Source of the DNA: Sinorhizobium sp. B11
GTDB taxonomy: Bacteria > Pseudomonadota > Alphaproteobacteria > Rhizobiales > Rhizobiaceae
DNA length: 64,000 nt
Direction: 5' to 3'
Assembly: GCA_039725955.1 (NCBI GenBank)
Contig: CP091034.1
Span: 1,426,001 to 1,490,000, forward strand
The translations under genes and the position numbers were made by a program. Positions 1 through 8,677 of the stretch are shown one piece after another; the stretch's first letter is position 1; each line of letters begins with the position of its first letter. A model generated the notes under the pieces. That model saw only the letters and a program-made list of their open reading frames with translations. It did no database searches and had not been told where the DNA came from.

Positions 1-677
1 TGACCCGCATTGTCATCACTGCCTTCGAGCCGGTGCTGACCGACTGGCAGCAGGTCGTCGTCTTCATATCGATTGCCTCCATGCTGCTCGGTTCGTTTGC
101 TGCCATCGGCCAGAAGAACATCAAGCGACTGATGGCCTATTCCTCGATCGGTCACATGGGGTACGCGCTGGTCGGCCTTGCAGCCGGAAACCAGACGGGC
201 GTCACCGGCGTCATGCTCTATATGGCGATCTACATGGTCATGACCCTCGGCTCCTTCGCGATCATCATGTCGATGCGCCGCAAGGATGGCACCGTCGTCG
301 AGAACGTCAGCGATCTCGCCGGCTTGTCCGCAACGAACCCCTTCATGGCGGTGGTGCTGACCGCGCTGATGTTCTCGCTTGCCGGTATCCCGCCGCTTGC
401 CGGCTTCTTCGCGAAGTACTTCGTCTTCGTTGCCGCCATCGAGGCCAAGCTCTATGCGCTCGCCGTCATCGGTGTTCTTGCGTCTGTCGTCGGCGCTTAC
501 TACTACCTGCGCGTCATTAAGCTGATGTGGTTCGATGAGGCGACCGGTGAATTCGCTCGCGTCTCCGGATCGCTGCGTCTCGTCTTCGGTCTTTCCGGCC
601 TCTTCGTTGCAGCCTATGTTCTCATCGGTGGTCCGATCGGCGGCGCGGCCGAGCTTGCTGCGGCGACGCTCTTTTGA
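1..677 (+). CDS. nuoN: NADH-quinone oxidoreductase subunit N, 3' part
   Basis: The window opens inside this gene; the reading frame starts at base 3, so only the C-terminal ~224 residues are present. NuoN is a proton-pumping membrane subunit of respiratory complex I. The fragment is very hydrophobic, with about six membrane segments. It carries the antiporter-like signature [19 protein letters not shown], whose lysine belongs to the proton path, and the helix-break region [16 protein letters not shown]. It is the last gene of the nuo operon in alphaproteobacteria. Its stop shares one base with the birA start (TGATG), so the two are probably translationally coupled. Confidence 0.95.
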   Translation, partial: TRIVITAFEPVLTDWQQVVVFISIASMLLGSFAAIGQKNIKRLMAYSSIGHMGYALVGLAAGNQTGVTGVMLYMAIYMVMTLGSFAIIMSMRRKDGTVVENVSDLAGLSATNPFMAVVLTALMFSLAGIPPLAGFFAKYFVFVAAIEAKLYALAVIGVLASVVGAYYYLRVIKLMWFDEATGEFARVSGSLRLVFGLSGLFVAAYVLIGGPIGGAAELAAATLF

Positions 678-1441
678 TGGCTTCCGACAAGCGGCGCCGG
701 ATATCGCTCGGCGATATCAGGCACGAGGCCTTGTCGGATACTGCGTCGACCAACACGGAATGCCTTGCCCGGGCTCGGGCAGGGGACAGCGGTCTGCTCT
801 GGGTGACCGCTGAACGACAGACCGGCGGCCGGGGCCGCCGGGGCCGTCCCTGGGTTTCAGAGCGCGGCAATCTCTATGCCTCGCTTCTCCTTATCGATCC
901 GGCGCCGATGGAGCGCCTTGCCTCCCTGCCGCTGGCAATCGCGGTTGCCGTGCATCAGGCGATCCGCAGCGTCTTGCCGCCAGGTGCGGAGCCGCTGGAG
1001 GTGAAGTGGCCGAATGATATCCTGATCGGACGCAAGAAGACCTGCGGCATCCTCGTGGAAGGCGAACGGCTGGCGGACGGCCGCCATGCTGTCGTGATCG
1101 GCATCGGCATCAATGTATCGGTCATGCCCGACAATCCCATCTATCCCGTCACCTGCCTGCGCGATCAGGGAAGTGCGGCTTCGCCCGAGGAGCTCTTCGC
1201 CCATCTGTTTGCATCCATGGCCGAGACGCTGGATATCTGGGATGGAGGGCAAGGCATTGCCGAGGTCACGGCCCGATGGCGCGCTGTCGCCTGCGGTATT
1301 GGCGAAAAGATAACCGTTAATCTGCCGGACAGGTCGATTTCCGGATATTTCGCCGGAATAGATGATAATGGCCTGTTGATGCTCGATACCGGCACGGGCA
1401 GGATGATGCCGATTGCGGCCGGCGATGTATTCTTTGGATAG
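677..1441 (+). CDS. birA: Biotin--[acetyl-CoA-carboxylase] ligase
   Basis: A 254-residue biotin protein ligase that activates biotin with ATP and attaches it to the carboxyl carrier protein of acetyl-CoA carboxylase and similar enzymes. The ligase signature GRGRRGRPW is at residues 51-59, KWPND at 110-114 and KTCGILVEG at 121-129, followed by GIGINV. There is no N-terminal helix-turn-helix, so this is the monofunctional class and not the BirA repressor of enterics. A TTG at 674 is also in frame; the ATG at 677, overlapping the nuoN stop, is preferred. The position directly after nuoN is usual in rhizobia. Confidence 0.93.
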   Translation: MASDKRRRISLGDIRHEALSDTASTNTECLARARAGDSGLLWVTAERQTGGRGRRGRPWVSERGNLYASLLLIDPAPMERLASLPLAIAVAVHQAIRSVLPPGAEPLEVKWPNDILIGRKKTCGILVEGERLADGRHAVVIGIGINVSVMPDNPIYPVTCLRDQGSAASPEELFAHLFASMAETLDIWDGGQGIAEVTARWRAVACGIGEKITVNLPDRSISGYFAGIDDNGLLMLDTGTGRMMPIAAGDVFFG

Positions 1442-1459
1442 TGGAAAAAAACAAACATT

Positions 1460-3130
1460 ATGGCGAAACAGGACGAACTGGTATTTCTGCCCCTGGGCGG
1501 CGTCGGAGAGATTGGCATGAATCTCGCGCTGTACGGCTACGGCCCGGCGGATCATCGCCAGTGGATCATGGTGGATTGCGGCGTCACCTTTCCGGGCCCG
1601 GATCTGCCGGGTGTCGATCTCGTCCTGCCGGATATCCGCTTCCTCGCCAATGAGCGAAAGAACCTCAAGGCGATCATCATCACCCACGCCCATGAGGATC
1701 ACTACGGAGCGCTCGCCGATCTCTGGCCGGGCCTCAATGTTCCGGTCTATGCCTCGCCCTTCACGGCGGGCCTGCTGGAAGCCAAGCGCAATTTCGAGAA
1801 GGACGCGATCGGCGAGGTGCCGGTGACCATTTTCAAGGCCGGCGACAAGATCAATGCCGGCCCCTTCAGCATCGAGGGTGTGGCCGTCAATCATTCGATC
1901 CCCGAGCCGATGTCGCTGATGATCCGCACGCCACTCGGCAATGTCATCCACACGGGCGACTGGAAGATCGACCACGAACCTTCGCTCGGGCCGCTGACCG
2001 ACGAGACGCGCTTCCGCCAATTGGGTGATGAAGGCGTGCTGGCGCTGCTCTGCGACTCCACCAATGCACTGCGCGACGGCGTCTCGCCTTCGGAGAAGGA
2101 TGTCTCCGAAAGCCTGCGCAAGATCATCGAGAATGCCGAGGGACGCGTGGCGATCACCACCTTCTCGTCGAATGTCGGCCGTATCCGCACCGTCGCCGAA
2201 GCCGCCGAAGCCGCTGGCCGTGAAGTGCTGCTGCTCGGAAGCTCGCTGAAGCGCGTGTGCGATGTTGCCCAGGATATCGGTCTGCTGGAAGGCGTAAAAC
2301 CCTTCATCTCGGAGGAGGATTACGGCTTCATCCCGCGTGACAAGGTCGTGGTCATTCTCACCGGCAGCCAGGGCGAGCCCCGCGCTGCCCTCGCCAAACT
2401 TTCCCGCGACGAGATGCGCAATGTGGCCTTTGCCGCCGGCGATATCGTCGTCTTCTCCTCGCGCGCCATCCCCGGCAATGAGAAGGCGATCCAGGACATC
2501 AAGAATGGTCTCGTGGAGCAGGGCGTCCATATCATTACCGACACGGAGGCGCTGGTGCATGTGTCAGGCCATCCGCGCCGCAACGAGTTGCAGAAGATGT
2601 ACGAGTGGACGCGTCCGAAGGTCGTCGTGCCCGTGCATGGCGAGGCAACACATCTGACGGCACACAAGGAACTGGCAGAACAGTCCGGCATTCCGACTGT
2701 GCCGCGCGTGCGCAACGGCGATGTGCTGCGGCTTGCGCCAGGACCGGTCGAGGTGATCGATGAAGCGCCGCATGGCCGCATCTACAAGGATGGGTCACTG
2801 ATCGGTGACTTCGACGAAATGGGCATCGGCGAGCGCAAGAAGCTCGCCTATGTCGGCCATGTCGCCGTCAGCATCGTGCTCGACAATCGCTACGACATTA
2901 TCGGCGAGCCCGATCTCGTGGCGATTGGCCTGCCTGCCTATGACGACGAGGGGGAGGATATGGAAGATACCCTTTTCGATGCGGCAATCAGTGCGATCGA
3001 GAGTATTCCGCGCGCCCGCCGCAAGGATATCGACATGGTGCAGGAGGCCGCGCGCCGTGCCGTGCGCGCCGCTGCCAACAATGCCTGGGGCAAGAAGCCT
3101 GTCGTCACCGTCTTCATCACCAGGGTCTGA
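1460..3130 (+). CDS. rnj: Ribonuclease J
   Basis: A 556-residue metallo-beta-lactamase/beta-CASP ribonuclease that acts in mRNA decay and RNA 5'-end maturation. The metal-binding HxHxDH motif is seen as THAHEDHYGAL (His76, His78, Asp80, His81). Further family marks are the NHSIPE segment, DSTNA, and the beta-CASP segments ILTGSQGEP and VHVSGHPRRNEL, with VPVHGE near the C-terminal third. The length fits RNase J1/J2 (about 555). The gene starts 18 bases after birA and is followed at once by the epimerase gene, so co-transcription is likely. RNase E is also in this window (37.3-40.2 kb), a pairing typical of alphaproteobacteria. Confidence 0.95.
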   Translation: MAKQDELVFLPLGGVGEIGMNLALYGYGPADHRQWIMVDCGVTFPGPDLPGVDLVLPDIRFLANERKNLKAIIITHAHEDHYGALADLWPGLNVPVYASPFTAGLLEAKRNFEKDAIGEVPVTIFKAGDKINAGPFSIEGVAVNHSIPEPMSLMIRTPLGNVIHTGDWKIDHEPSLGPLTDETRFRQLGDEGVLALLCDSTNALRDGVSPSEKDVSESLRKIIENAEGRVAITTFSSNVGRIRTVAEAAEAAGREVLLLGSSLKRVCDVAQDIGLLEGVKPFISEEDYGFIPRDKVVVILTGSQGEPRAALAKLSRDEMRNVAFAAGDIVVFSSRAIPGNEKAIQDIKNGLVEQGVHIITDTEALVHVSGHPRRNELQKMYEWTRPKVVVPVHGEATHLTAHKELAEQSGIPTVPRVRNGDVLRLAPGPVEVIDEAPHGRIYKDGSLIGDFDEMGIGERKKLAYVGHVAVSIVLDNRYDIIGEPDLVAIGLPAYDDEGEDMEDTLFDAAISAIESIPRARRKDIDMVQEAARRAVRAAANNAWGKKPVVTVFITRV

Positions 3131-3133
3131 GTG

Positions 3134-3538
3134 ATGCTCGGCCGGGTGAACCATATCGCCATCGCCGTGCCCGACCTGGCTACCGCGGCTGCAAGCTATC
3201 GCGACACGCTGGGTGCGGTGATCTCCGAGCCGCAATCCTTGCCGGAGCATGGTGTCACGGTGGTTTTCGTCGAACTGCCGAACACCAAGGTGGAACTGCT
3301 GGAACCACTGGGCGAGACCTCGCCGATCGCAGCCTTCCTGGAAAAGAACCCCTCCGGCGGCATGCACCATATTTGCTACGAGGTAGACGATATCCTTGCC
3401 GCCCGCGACCGGCTCACAGCATCCGGCACCCGGGTGCTTGGCAACGGTGAGCCGAAGATCGGTGCTCACGGCAAGCCGGTGCTTTTCCTCCATCCGAAGG
3501 ACTTCTTCGGTACGTTAATCGAGCTGGAACAGGTCTGA
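3134..3538 (+). CDS. mce: Methylmalonyl-CoA epimerase
   Basis: A 134-residue vicinal-oxygen-chelate protein that interconverts (2R)- and (2S)-methylmalonyl-CoA in propionate degradation. Metal-ligand positions of the family are visible: the N-terminal NHIAIAVPDL (His), GGMHHICYEVDD in the second half (His), and the C-terminal glutamate in LIELEQV. The ATG at 3134 lies three bases after the rnj stop; a GTG at 3131 is an alternative. The join to rnj looks operonic without an obvious functional link, as is common in rhizobia. Confidence 0.92.
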   Translation: MLGRVNHIAIAVPDLATAAASYRDTLGAVISEPQSLPEHGVTVVFVELPNTKVELLEPLGETSPIAAFLEKNPSGGMHHICYEVDDILAARDRLTASGTRVLGNGEPKIGAHGKPVLFLHPKDFFGTLIELEQV

Positions 3539-3648
3539 AGCTCTGCGTCAGAGTGACCTAAGCAGTCTGCTCCCTTTGAACTGGCCGCCATTCCGGCTTA
3601 TAAGCAGCCAAAACCTGCCGCCAAGGCACCATATCGACGGGAACCAAA

Positions 3649-3924
3649 ATGTTTCAGGCCTTCCTCCAGGGGTTCGCAGTTTATTTCATCATCTGGTGGA
3701 TCACGCTTTTCGCCGTGCTGCCGATCGGTCTGCGCACCCAGGCGGAAGACAATGATGTTGTGCTGGGCACCGTGCCAAGCGCACCGACCCGTTTCCGCCC
3801 GGCCTTCGTCTTTTCGCTGACGACGCTCGTTTCCGGCGCAATTTACGGGTTCTGGTATATCTGTTCGACCTATTTCGGCTTCGGCTTCGATGCGCTTCCA
3901 CAAATAGGGCCTAGCTTCTATTAG
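3649..3924 (+). CDS. DUF1467 family small membrane protein
   Basis: A 91-residue protein with two strong membrane segments (about residues 5-24 and 58-80). Between them lies a polar loop with LPIGLRTQAEDNDVVLGTVPSAPTRFRP, shown here only as the conserved start LPIGLRTQAE; the family is known as DUF1467. The function is unknown. It is an inner-membrane protein restricted mainly to alphaproteobacteria, and as I recall it commonly sits just before proS in Rhizobiaceae. It is separated from mce by 110 bases, so it may have its own promoter. Confidence 0.85.
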   Translation: MFQAFLQGFAVYFIIWWITLFAVLPIGLRTQAEDNDVVLGTVPSAPTRFRPAFVFSLTTLVSGAIYGFWYICSTYFGFGFDALPQIGPSFY

Positions 3925-4083
3925 GAATGGCTTTTGCTCAATCTTTGAGCAGATGTAAATGCAACCGCGGAAAAATCTGTCATACGCACGTCATGCAAGT
4001 GAGGCAAAGAGCTTGCGTAACGGAAGGCGGGCTTACCTGACGAAAGTCAGGCCTTGTTTTGTGAGTTGTGGGAAGCCGAAAAA

Positions 4084-4232
4084 GCAAAAAAAAAACAAGG
4101 CTAAAAGCCTTGTTTTAATTATCGCGTGATCCTTAACCGTTACCGGGGCAGCGACAAGCGCGCCTAAGATCTGATCCTCCCAAGACTTGACCGCGAGTTC
4201 GGCAAGAATTTAACCTTCCTGCCTGTTTTGTG
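4084..4232 (-). ncRNA. Candidate small RNA (possibly alpha-r9 family)
   Basis: On the minus strand the hairpin AAAACAAGGCT/AGCCTTGTTTT (bases 4117-4093) is followed by a run of about ten T, an excellent intrinsic terminator. About 140-150 bases upstream, at 4255-4244, lies CAATCTTTGAGC, which may be part of a promoter. From memory, Sinorhizobium Smr9C (alpha-r9 family, about 149 nt) lies in this same interval beside proS; I could not check sequence identity. The exact 5' end and the family are inferred. A plus-strand transcript ending at 4117 is less likely because its T run is short. Confidence 0.55.
4093..4117. terminator. Intrinsic terminator, strong on the minus strand
   Basis: Perfect 11-bp stem (4093-4103 with 4107-4117) with an AAA loop. 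On the minus strand it is followed by a long T run (the A run at 4087-4096); on the plus strand only four T belonging to the stem follow. The ten-base arm GCCTTGTTTT is repeated exactly at 4051-4060, so the central arm can pair with either copy. Confidence 0.8.
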
Positions 4233-4310
4233 AGCTAAAACTAGCTCAAAGATTGTGCTTTGTCATTAGGTTTTTTTGCATTTTTGCTACAGTCACGCAA
4301 AATTTTTCTG

Positions 4311-4340
4311 TTGACAAGATTTACCTTCAAGCCCTTATAA
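4311..4340 (+). promoter_or_regulatory. Predicted sigma-70 promoter of proS
   Basis: TTGACA at 4311-4316 and TTATAA at 4335-4340 with an 18-base spacer, within an AT-rich stretch. Transcription would start near 4347, leaving a 5' leader of about 170 bases before the proS ATG. No other promoter of this quality is seen in the gap. Confidence 0.6.
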
Positions 4341-4517
4341 ATACGCGCTTTTTCACGTCTACTGAATTTGTAGGCGCTAACATGCGTCAGCGGGAGGCGG
4401 CTCACGTCGGTCGCGGGTTTCTTTCCCGCCGCGAAGCGGCTATGAACGCTCCCATCTTTAACAAAGACCGTCGATTCCGCTTGGGTAAGCGGCGTCTCAA
4501 CTGTACCGGAATCCGCC

Positions 4518-5840
4518 ATGCGTCTGTCCCGCTTCTTCGTACCCATCCTCAAGGAAAATCCCAAGGAGGCGGAAATCGTCTCCCATCGGCTGATGCTGCG
4601 CGCCGGCATGATCCGCCAGCAATCGCAGGGCATCTACTCTTGGCTGCCGCTGGGCAAGAAGGTGCTGGACAAGGTCAACAACATCATCCGCGAAGAGCAG
4701 AACCGCGCGGGCGCCATAGAGCTTTCCATGCCGACGTTGCAGTCGGCCGAGCTCTGGCAGGAGAGTGGCCGTTACGACGCCTATGGCAAGGAGATGCTGC
4801 GCATCAAGGACCGCCAGGACCGTCCGATGCTCTACGGCCCGACGAACGAAGAAATGGTCACGGATATTTTCCGGTCTTCGGTCAAGTCCTACAAGGACTT
4901 GCCCCTCAATCTCTATCACATCCAGCTGAAGTTCCGTGACGAGATCCGTCCGCGCTTCGGCACGATGCGCTCGCGCGAATTCATGATGAAGGATGCCTAT
5001 TCCTTCGACCTGACACGCGAAGGTGCGGAACATTCCTACAACAAGATGTTTGCCGCCTATCTGCGCACCTTTGATCGTCTCGGCCTGCGTGCCATTCCGA
5101 TGCGCGCCGATACCGGCCCGATCGGCGGCAATCTCAGCCATGAATTCATCATTCTGGCTGATACGGGCGAGTCCGAAGTTTTCTGCCACAAGGATTTCGT
5201 CAATTTCGACATTCCCGCCGAAAGCACCGATTTCGACAGCGTCGAAGGCCTGAAGGGAGTTTTCGACAAGTGGACGTCGCTTTATGCCGCGACCTCGGAA
5301 ATGCACGACGAGGCGGCCTTCAACGCCATTCCTGAAGGCGAGCGTCTTTCTGCACGCGGTATCGAGGTCGGCCATATTTTCTACTTCGGTACCAAGTATT
5401 CCGAGCCGATGGGTGCAAAGGTGCAGGGTCCTGACGGTAAGGAACACTTCGTCCACATGGGTTCCTACGGTATTGGCCCGACACGCCTTGTTCCCGCCAT
5501 CATCGAAGCATCGCATGATGAGAACGGAATCATCTGGCCGGAGTCGGTCGCACCCTTCGATGTCGTGGTCATCAACATGAAGGCCGGTGACGAGGCCTGC
5601 GACGGCACCTGCGAGCTGATCTACGCGGCGCTGACCAAGGCGGGCAAGGACGTGCTCTATGACGACACGGATGACCGTGCCGGCACCAAATTCGCGACCG
5701 CCGACCTAATCGGCGTGCCGTACCAGATCATTGCCGGTCCGCGTGCGGTCGCGAACGGCGAGGTGGAAGTGAAGGACCGCAAGACCGGCGCTCGCGAAAC
5801 GATGACCATCGAAGCGGCGATCAACAGGTTCGTGGCCTAG
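4518..5840 (+). CDS. proS: Prolyl-tRNA synthetase, short alphaproteobacterial type
   Basis: A class II aminoacyl-tRNA synthetase of 440 residues that charges tRNA-Pro. Visible motifs: [11 protein letters not shown] (about 102-112), motif 2 [17 protein letters not shown] (139-155) followed by MMKDAYSFD, and motif 3 [13 protein letters not shown]. The anticodon-binding domain is at the C-terminus. The protein lacks the ~180-residue editing insertion found in E. coli ProRS (572 residues); only a short linker occupies that place, as is normal in alphaproteobacteria. The gene is followed 16 bases later by lolC/E, suggesting one transcript. Confidence 0.96.
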   Translation: MRLSRFFVPILKENPKEAEIVSHRLMLRAGMIRQQSQGIYSWLPLGKKVLDKVNNIIREEQNRAGAIELSMPTLQSAELWQESGRYDAYGKEMLRIKDRQDRPMLYGPTNEEMVTDIFRSSVKSYKDLPLNLYHIQLKFRDEIRPRFGTMRSREFMMKDAYSFDLTREGAEHSYNKMFAAYLRTFDRLGLRAIPMRADTGPIGGNLSHEFIILADTGESEVFCHKDFVNFDIPAESTDFDSVEGLKGVFDKWTSLYAATSEMHDEAAFNAIPEGERLSARGIEVGHIFYFGTKYSEPMGAKVQGPDGKEHFVHMGSYGIGPTRLVPAIIEASHDENGIIWPESVAPFDVVVINMKAGDEACDGTCELIYAALTKAGKDVLYDDTDDRAGTKFATADLIGVPYQIIAGPRAVANGEVEVKDRKTGARETMTIEAAINRFVA

Positions 5841-5856
5841 GAAAGACGGAGGCGAA

Positions 5857-7161
5857 ATGGCAGAGGCAGCAGTGGACCGGAGTTCCAAATCCGGCTTGGG
5901 TCCGGCTGGCAAGCCATTCTCCACCTTCGAACGCCTTGTGGCGTGGCGCTATCTGCGCGCCCGCCGCAAGGAGGCGTTCATCTCAGTCATTGCCGGCTTC
6001 TCCTTCGTCGGCATCATGCTGGGCGTTGCGACGCTGATCATCGTCATGGCCGTCATGAACGGGTTCCGCACGGAACTGGTCTCCCGTATTCTCGGCATCA
6101 ACGGCCACATGATCATCCAGCCGGTCGACGGTCCCTTCACCGACTACGCCGATCTCGTGAAGAAATTCGAAGCCGTACCCGGCGTAAAGATGGCGCTGCC
6201 ATTGGTGGAAGGCCAGGTGCTGGCTTCCTCGCAGACCGGCGGCAGCACAGGCGCTCTGGTGCGTGGCACGCGGGCTGAAGATCTGACCAAGCTGAAGACG
6301 GTTTCCGACAACATCAAGTCCGGCGACATGGTGGGATTTGCCGCTGGCGATGGCGTTCTCGTCGGAAGCCGTATGGCCGATCAGCTCGGGCTGCGTGTCG
6401 GAGACCTGATTACGCTCACGTCACCGGAAGGTGACGTGACGCCGATGGGCGTCAATCCGCGCATCAAATCCTACAAGATTTCCGGGATCTTCGAGATCGG
6501 CATGTCGGAATATGACGCCTCGATCATCTACATGCCGCTCGAGGAATCGCAGCTTTATTTCAATGCCGACGGGCTGGTGCAGTCGATCGAGCTCTTCGTC
6601 AACAATCCCGACGATATCGACAATCTGAGGCCGAAAGTCGAGGAGGCAGCCGGCCGGCAGATCGCCATCACCGACTGGCGCCAGCGCAACCAGACCTTTT
6701 TCTCCGCCTTGCAGGTGGAGCGGAACGTGATGTTCATGATCCTGACGCTGATCGTGCTCGTCGCCGCGCTCAACATCATCTCCGGTCTCATCATGCTGGT
6801 GAAGGACAAGGGCAGCGATATCGCGATCCTGCGCACCATGGGCGCAAGTTCAGGCGCCATCATGCGGATCTTCTTCATGACGGGGGCTGCGATCGGCATT
6901 GTCGGCACGATCGCCGGCGTGCTGCTCGGCGTGTTCGTCTGCATCAACATCGAATCCATCCGTCAGTTTTTCTCCTGGGTTTCGGGCACGGTGCTCTTCG
7001 ATCCGCAGCTCTATTTCCTCAGCCAGCTGCCGGCGGAAATGGATGTGAGTGAGACGATCTCCGTCGTCGTCATGGCGCTGACGCTCTCTTTCATCGCGAC
7101 GATCTTCCCGGCCTGGCGCGCCTCCCGCCTCGACCCCGTCCAGGCCCTCCGCTACGAATAA
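5857..7161 (+). CDS. lolC: Lipoprotein-releasing ABC transporter permease LolC/LolE
   Basis: A 434-residue inner-membrane permease that, with LolD, releases outer-membrane lipoproteins from the inner membrane to the LolA chaperone. The architecture is N-terminal cytoplasmic stretch with [15 protein letters not shown], a first membrane segment (about 40-65), a large periplasmic MacB_PCD-type domain (about 70-270), and three C-terminal FtsX membrane segments. The loop [16 protein letters not shown] is the family signature contacting the ATPase. A Shine-Dalgarno GGAGG precedes the ATG. Only one permease gene is present, so a homodimer is likely; LolC and LolE cannot be told apart here. Confidence 0.93.
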   Translation: MAEAAVDRSSKSGLGPAGKPFSTFERLVAWRYLRARRKEAFISVIAGFSFVGIMLGVATLIIVMAVMNGFRTELVSRILGINGHMIIQPVDGPFTDYADLVKKFEAVPGVKMALPLVEGQVLASSQTGGSTGALVRGTRAEDLTKLKTVSDNIKSGDMVGFAAGDGVLVGSRMADQLGLRVGDLITLTSPEGDVTPMGVNPRIKSYKISGIFEIGMSEYDASIIYMPLEESQLYFNADGLVQSIELFVNNPDDIDNLRPKVEEAAGRQIAITDWRQRNQTFFSALQVERNVMFMILTLIVLVAALNIISGLIMLVKDKGSDIAILRTMGASSGAIMRIFFMTGAAIGIVGTIAGVLLGVFVCINIESIRQFFSWVSGTVLFDPQLYFLSQLPAEMDVSETISVVVMALTLSFIATIFPAWRASRLDPVQALRYE

Positions 7162-7216
7162 GGCCCGAGTCAAGATCATGCACGATCCAAGGCCCAATCC
7201 AAGGAATGCCGCATTC

Positions 7217-7900
7217 ATGAAACGCAACGTCGTTCTCAAGCTTTCGGGCGTTGAGCGCCATTACGGACAGGGCGAAACGCTGCTGACCATCCTCAAGGGT
7301 GCGGATTTCACCCTGTCGAGCGGTGAGATGGTGGCGCTGGTGGCGCCGTCAGGCACCGGCAAGTCGACGCTTTTGCATGTCGCAGGGCTGCTGGAGCATC
7401 CAGACGGCGGCGAGGTAGTGGTCAACGGCCGCCCCTGTGATGGCCTTTCCGATGACAAGCGCACCGCCATCCGCCGCGGCGAGATCGGCTTTGTTTACCA
7501 GTTCCATCACCTGCTGCCGGAATTCTCTGCACAGGAGAACATCATGATGCCGCAGCTCATCGCCGGCCTCTCATGGAAGGAAGCGAGCGAACGGGCAAAG
7601 ATGCTTCTTGATTACATGCGCATCGGCCATCGCGGCGTGCATCGCCCGGGCGAGCTTTCCGGCGGTGAACAGCAGCGCGTGGCAATCGCGCGCGCCGTTG
7701 CCAATGCGCCGAGCCTGCTTCTGGCCGACGAGCCGACCGGCAATCTCGACCCGGAAACCGCCAGCTATGTCTTCGACGCTCTTGAGGCGCTGGTGCGACA
7801 GTCCGGCCTTGCCGCGCTGATCGCCACCCACAACCACGAGCTCGCCCGGCGTATGGACCGACGCGTGACGATCGCCGACGGCAAGGTCGTGGATTTCTGA
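7217..7900 (+). CDS. lolD: Lipoprotein-releasing ABC transporter ATPase LolD
   Basis: A 227-residue ABC ATPase that powers lipoprotein release by LolC/E. Walker A reads APSGTGKST (the usual leading glycine is alanine), followed by the Q-loop in [14 protein letters not shown]. The ABC signature is [14 protein letters not shown], Walker B is [13 protein letters not shown] and the switch histidine is in [10 protein letters not shown] chose the ATG at 7217; the longer frame from 7178 adds 13 residues without family similarity. It lies 55 bases after lolC and is the last gene of the proS-lolC-lolD group. Confidence 0.94.
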   Translation: MKRNVVLKLSGVERHYGQGETLLTILKGADFTLSSGEMVALVAPSGTGKSTLLHVAGLLEHPDGGEVVVNGRPCDGLSDDKRTAIRRGEIGFVYQFHHLLPEFSAQENIMMPQLIAGLSWKEASERAKMLLDYMRIGHRGVHRPGELSGGEQQRVAIARAVANAPSLLLADEPTGNLDPETASYVFDALEALVRQSGLAALIATHNHELARRMDRRVTIADGKVVDF

Positions 7901-7903
7901 TTC

Positions 7904-8365
7904 TCAGGGGATAATCAGCCCGCCGCGATAATCGAGCTCATAGGCCTTCAGGCCGTCCACGAGAATAAATTCGTGGCCGCGGAAATGTGTGCAATCGCCT
8001 TCGCTACTATCGACATAGTGTCCCAGCGCGTGATCGAGAACCATTCCGCCGAGAAAGCGGCCTTGCCTGTAGAGCTGTGACAGCGCGGCGCAGATGACGG
8101 TGCCGGCAATGGTCGAGTCGATGATTCCCGGTTCGATGATGCGCCCGAAATAGTTCATCGCCCACACCGGCTTTTCCTCCAGCCACACCACTTCCTGGCC
8201 GGCAAAGTCCGTACCGCCAAAATAGCTGTCGAGATAACGCCAGATGCCGCGCTTGTAGCCGATATCGTGGGCACCGATCCGATAGGACGGCTGCGACTTG
8301 GCGCCGGCGACATATGTCTGCGATTTGGCTTCGACAATGAAGCTATTGAGTTCCAGAACGTCCAT
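7904..8365 (-). CDS. DUF5680 domain protein
   Basis: A 153-residue soluble protein. Segments YLDSYFGGTDFAGQEVVW, PVWAMNYFGRI and the C-terminal YELDYRGGLI match my memory of the DUF5680 family; the biochemical role is unknown. It converges on lolD with only three bases between the stop codons, so the two transcripts must overlap. The upstream neighbour on the opposite side is a 28-codon gene in divergent orientation (about 109 bases away). Confidence 0.7.
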   Translation of the reverse strand: MDVLELNSFIVEAKSQTYVAGAKSQPSYRIGAHDIGYKRGIWRYLDSYFGGTDFAGQEVVWLEEKPVWAMNYFGRIIEPGIIDSTIAGTVICAALSQLYRQGRFLGGMVLDHALGHYVDSSEGDCTHFRGHEFILVDGLKAYELDYRGGLIIP

Positions 8366-8474
8366 AGTCCCTCTGCTCCGATGTTAACCATGTCCCGCAG
8401 AAGCGGGGGGTAAACCTGTTGACAACAGAACATACATGGAACAAATTAAAAACATAAGAGCAAAGGAGAGCCAA

Positions 8475-8561
8475 ATGACTGACATGATCCGTGATATCGC
8501 AGCATTCACCTCCATCGCAATGTTCGTTGCCAGCTTCTCGCTGATTGTCATGGCAATGTAA
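8475..8561 (+). CDS. 28-residue hydrophobic miniprotein
   Basis: The open frame starts at an ATG preceded by AAAGGAGAGCCAA, an excellent Shine-Dalgarno site. It encodes 28 residues: a short charged start (MTDMIRD) and then one hydrophobic stretch of about 20 residues, likely membrane-inserted. A perfect 11-bp hairpin follows ten bases after the stop. The complete small transcription-unit look supports a real gene, although it is below normal annotation length. Function unknown. Confidence 0.6.
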   Translation: MTDMIRDIAAFTSIAMFVASFSLIVMAM

Positions 8562-8570
8562 GATTTCAGG

Positions 8571-8595
8571 GGACCGCATGGCTGCCATGCGGTCC
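8571..8595 (+). terminator. Hairpin after the 28-codon gene
   Basis: Perfect 11-bp stem GGACCGCATGG / CCATGCGGTCC with loop CTG. A T run follows only about ten bases later (near 8607), so it may terminate poorly or serve as a stability hairpin. Confidence 0.55.
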
Positions 8596-8677
8596 TGAAG
8601 CGGGACTTTTTCTGGACAGAATCGCCTTCAATGCCGACAATGCGCATTCTTCATTGATGCAGTTGGAAGGGCATGTC

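Larger units (their letters stand above)
3925..4517. other. Intergenic region DUF1467-proS: small RNA candidate, proS promoter
   Basis: This 593-base gap has no convincing protein gene. It contains a terminator-like hairpin at 4093-4117 flanked by A and T runs, and a GAAA-capped hairpin at 4036-4051. A 12-base inverted repeat (CAATCTTTGAGC at 3939-3950, its complement at 4244-4255) lies near the two sides of the sRNA region. A sigma-70-like promoter at 4311-4340 faces proS. The long in-frame extension over the proS start (4253-4939) is an out-of-frame shadow of proS. Confidence 0.8.

Noticed and set aside
857..2560. A 567-residue minus-strand frame opposite birA and rnj
   Set aside because: Spans two well-identified genes and has no motif.
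4253..4939. A 228-residue frame entering proS
   Set aside because: Out of frame with proS in its second half; the first half covers the promoter and leader.
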